Origin: Sphaeroforma sirkka
Lineage: Eukaryota > Opisthokonta > Ichthyosporea > Ichthyophonida
Reading direction: 5' to 3'
NCBI GenBank assembly: GCA_001586965.3
Contig: LUCW03000820.1
Coordinates: forward strand, 1 to 43,050
Length of the DNA: 43,050 nucleotides
Part shown: positions 42,918-43,050 of the stretch, one piece after another
How positions within the stretch are numbered: the stretch's first letter is position 1
Layout: each line of letters starts with the position of its first letter
Notes under the pieces: model-generated
The model's input: only the letters and a program-made list of their open reading frames with translations
Database searches by the model: none
What the model was told of the DNA's origin: nothing
Position numbers and translations under genes: made by a program

Positions 42918-43050
42918 TATAATACATTGACTTCGAAATCGAAGATCCTATAAATAATGTGTATAATGTACACACACACGCACACAAACACACACATACA
43001 TGCATATACATACATGCATGCATACATACATACATACATAGAAATATAAA
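42836..43050. other. Arp1 upstream intron sequence with TA and CATA microsatellites
   Basis: On the minus strand this is the intron upstream of exon 42771-42835, with a pyrimidine-rich run into CATTCCTAG. It contains a TA run at about 42877-42912 and CACA/CATA repeats to the window end. No first Arp1 exon was found. Confidence 0.6.

Noticed and set aside
42836..43050. First Arp1 exon inside the window
   Set aside because: No Met-containing frame ending in Asp-Asn before a GT donor is present on the minus strand here.

Overview
This is a eukaryotic nuclear window. It shows spliceosomal introns with GT..AG borders, TATA boxes, AATAAA poly(A) signals, long microsatellites and minisatellites, and three classes of transposable element. 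The clearest host genes are an intron-rich centractin (Arp1, dynactin actin-related protein) and two copies of a bacterial-type wax ester synthase/diacylglycerol acyltransferase (WS/DGAT). An Arp1-type actin, a possible class C GPCR exon, and repeat-swollen introns suggest a unicellular relative of animals, possibly an ichthyosporean such as Sphaeroforma. That placement is inference only.

Layout. 1-3.1 kb: gene-poor, with microsatellites and a 38-bp minisatellite. 3.1-6.6 kb (minus): a 996-codon hAT transposase-type ORF, preceded in frame by a 109-codon segment that two stop codons cut off. 6.6-8.5 kb: AT-rich simple repeats. 8.5-12.1 kb: no assignable gene, a few exon-like stretches. 12.4-12.6 kb (minus): a membrane exon resembling TM5-TM7 of class C GPCRs. 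12.7-14.75 kb (minus): a decayed non-LTR (LINE) reverse transcriptase. 14.75-23.69 kb: a palindromic Ty3-like LTR retrotransposon. One copy runs on the plus strand from a truncated gag through protease, RT, RNase H, a Dam-like methyltransferase-type domain and a D,D35E integrase to a 595-bp 3' LTR. An inverted copy of its RNase H-to-LTR half is fused to the truncated gag. There is no 5' LTR.

24.06-38.60 kb: a tandem segmental duplication (unit A 24.06-30.48, unit B 30.67-38.60). Each unit holds a WS/DGAT gene on the plus strand and, convergent to it, the 3' exons of Arp1. In unit B the Arp1 exons belong to the full gene, which continues to 42.84 kb with its first exon beyond the window. In unit A only the last four exons exist, and they carry frameshifts, a lost stop codon and a lost poly(A) signal. 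Unit B is therefore the likely source and A the copy, with a breakpoint inside an Arp1 intron.

Biology. WS/DGAT enzymes make neutral storage lipid from acyl-CoA. The two copies are nearly identical and share a conserved E-box plus TATA promoter, yet they differ in dense clusters at the catalytic HHxxxDG motif. Arp1 is the filament-forming subunit of dynactin and is unrelated in function. The observations most worth following are the Dam-like domain inside a D,D35E LTR element, the palindromic element, the clustered WS/DGAT differences, and the duplicated splice acceptors in Arp1.
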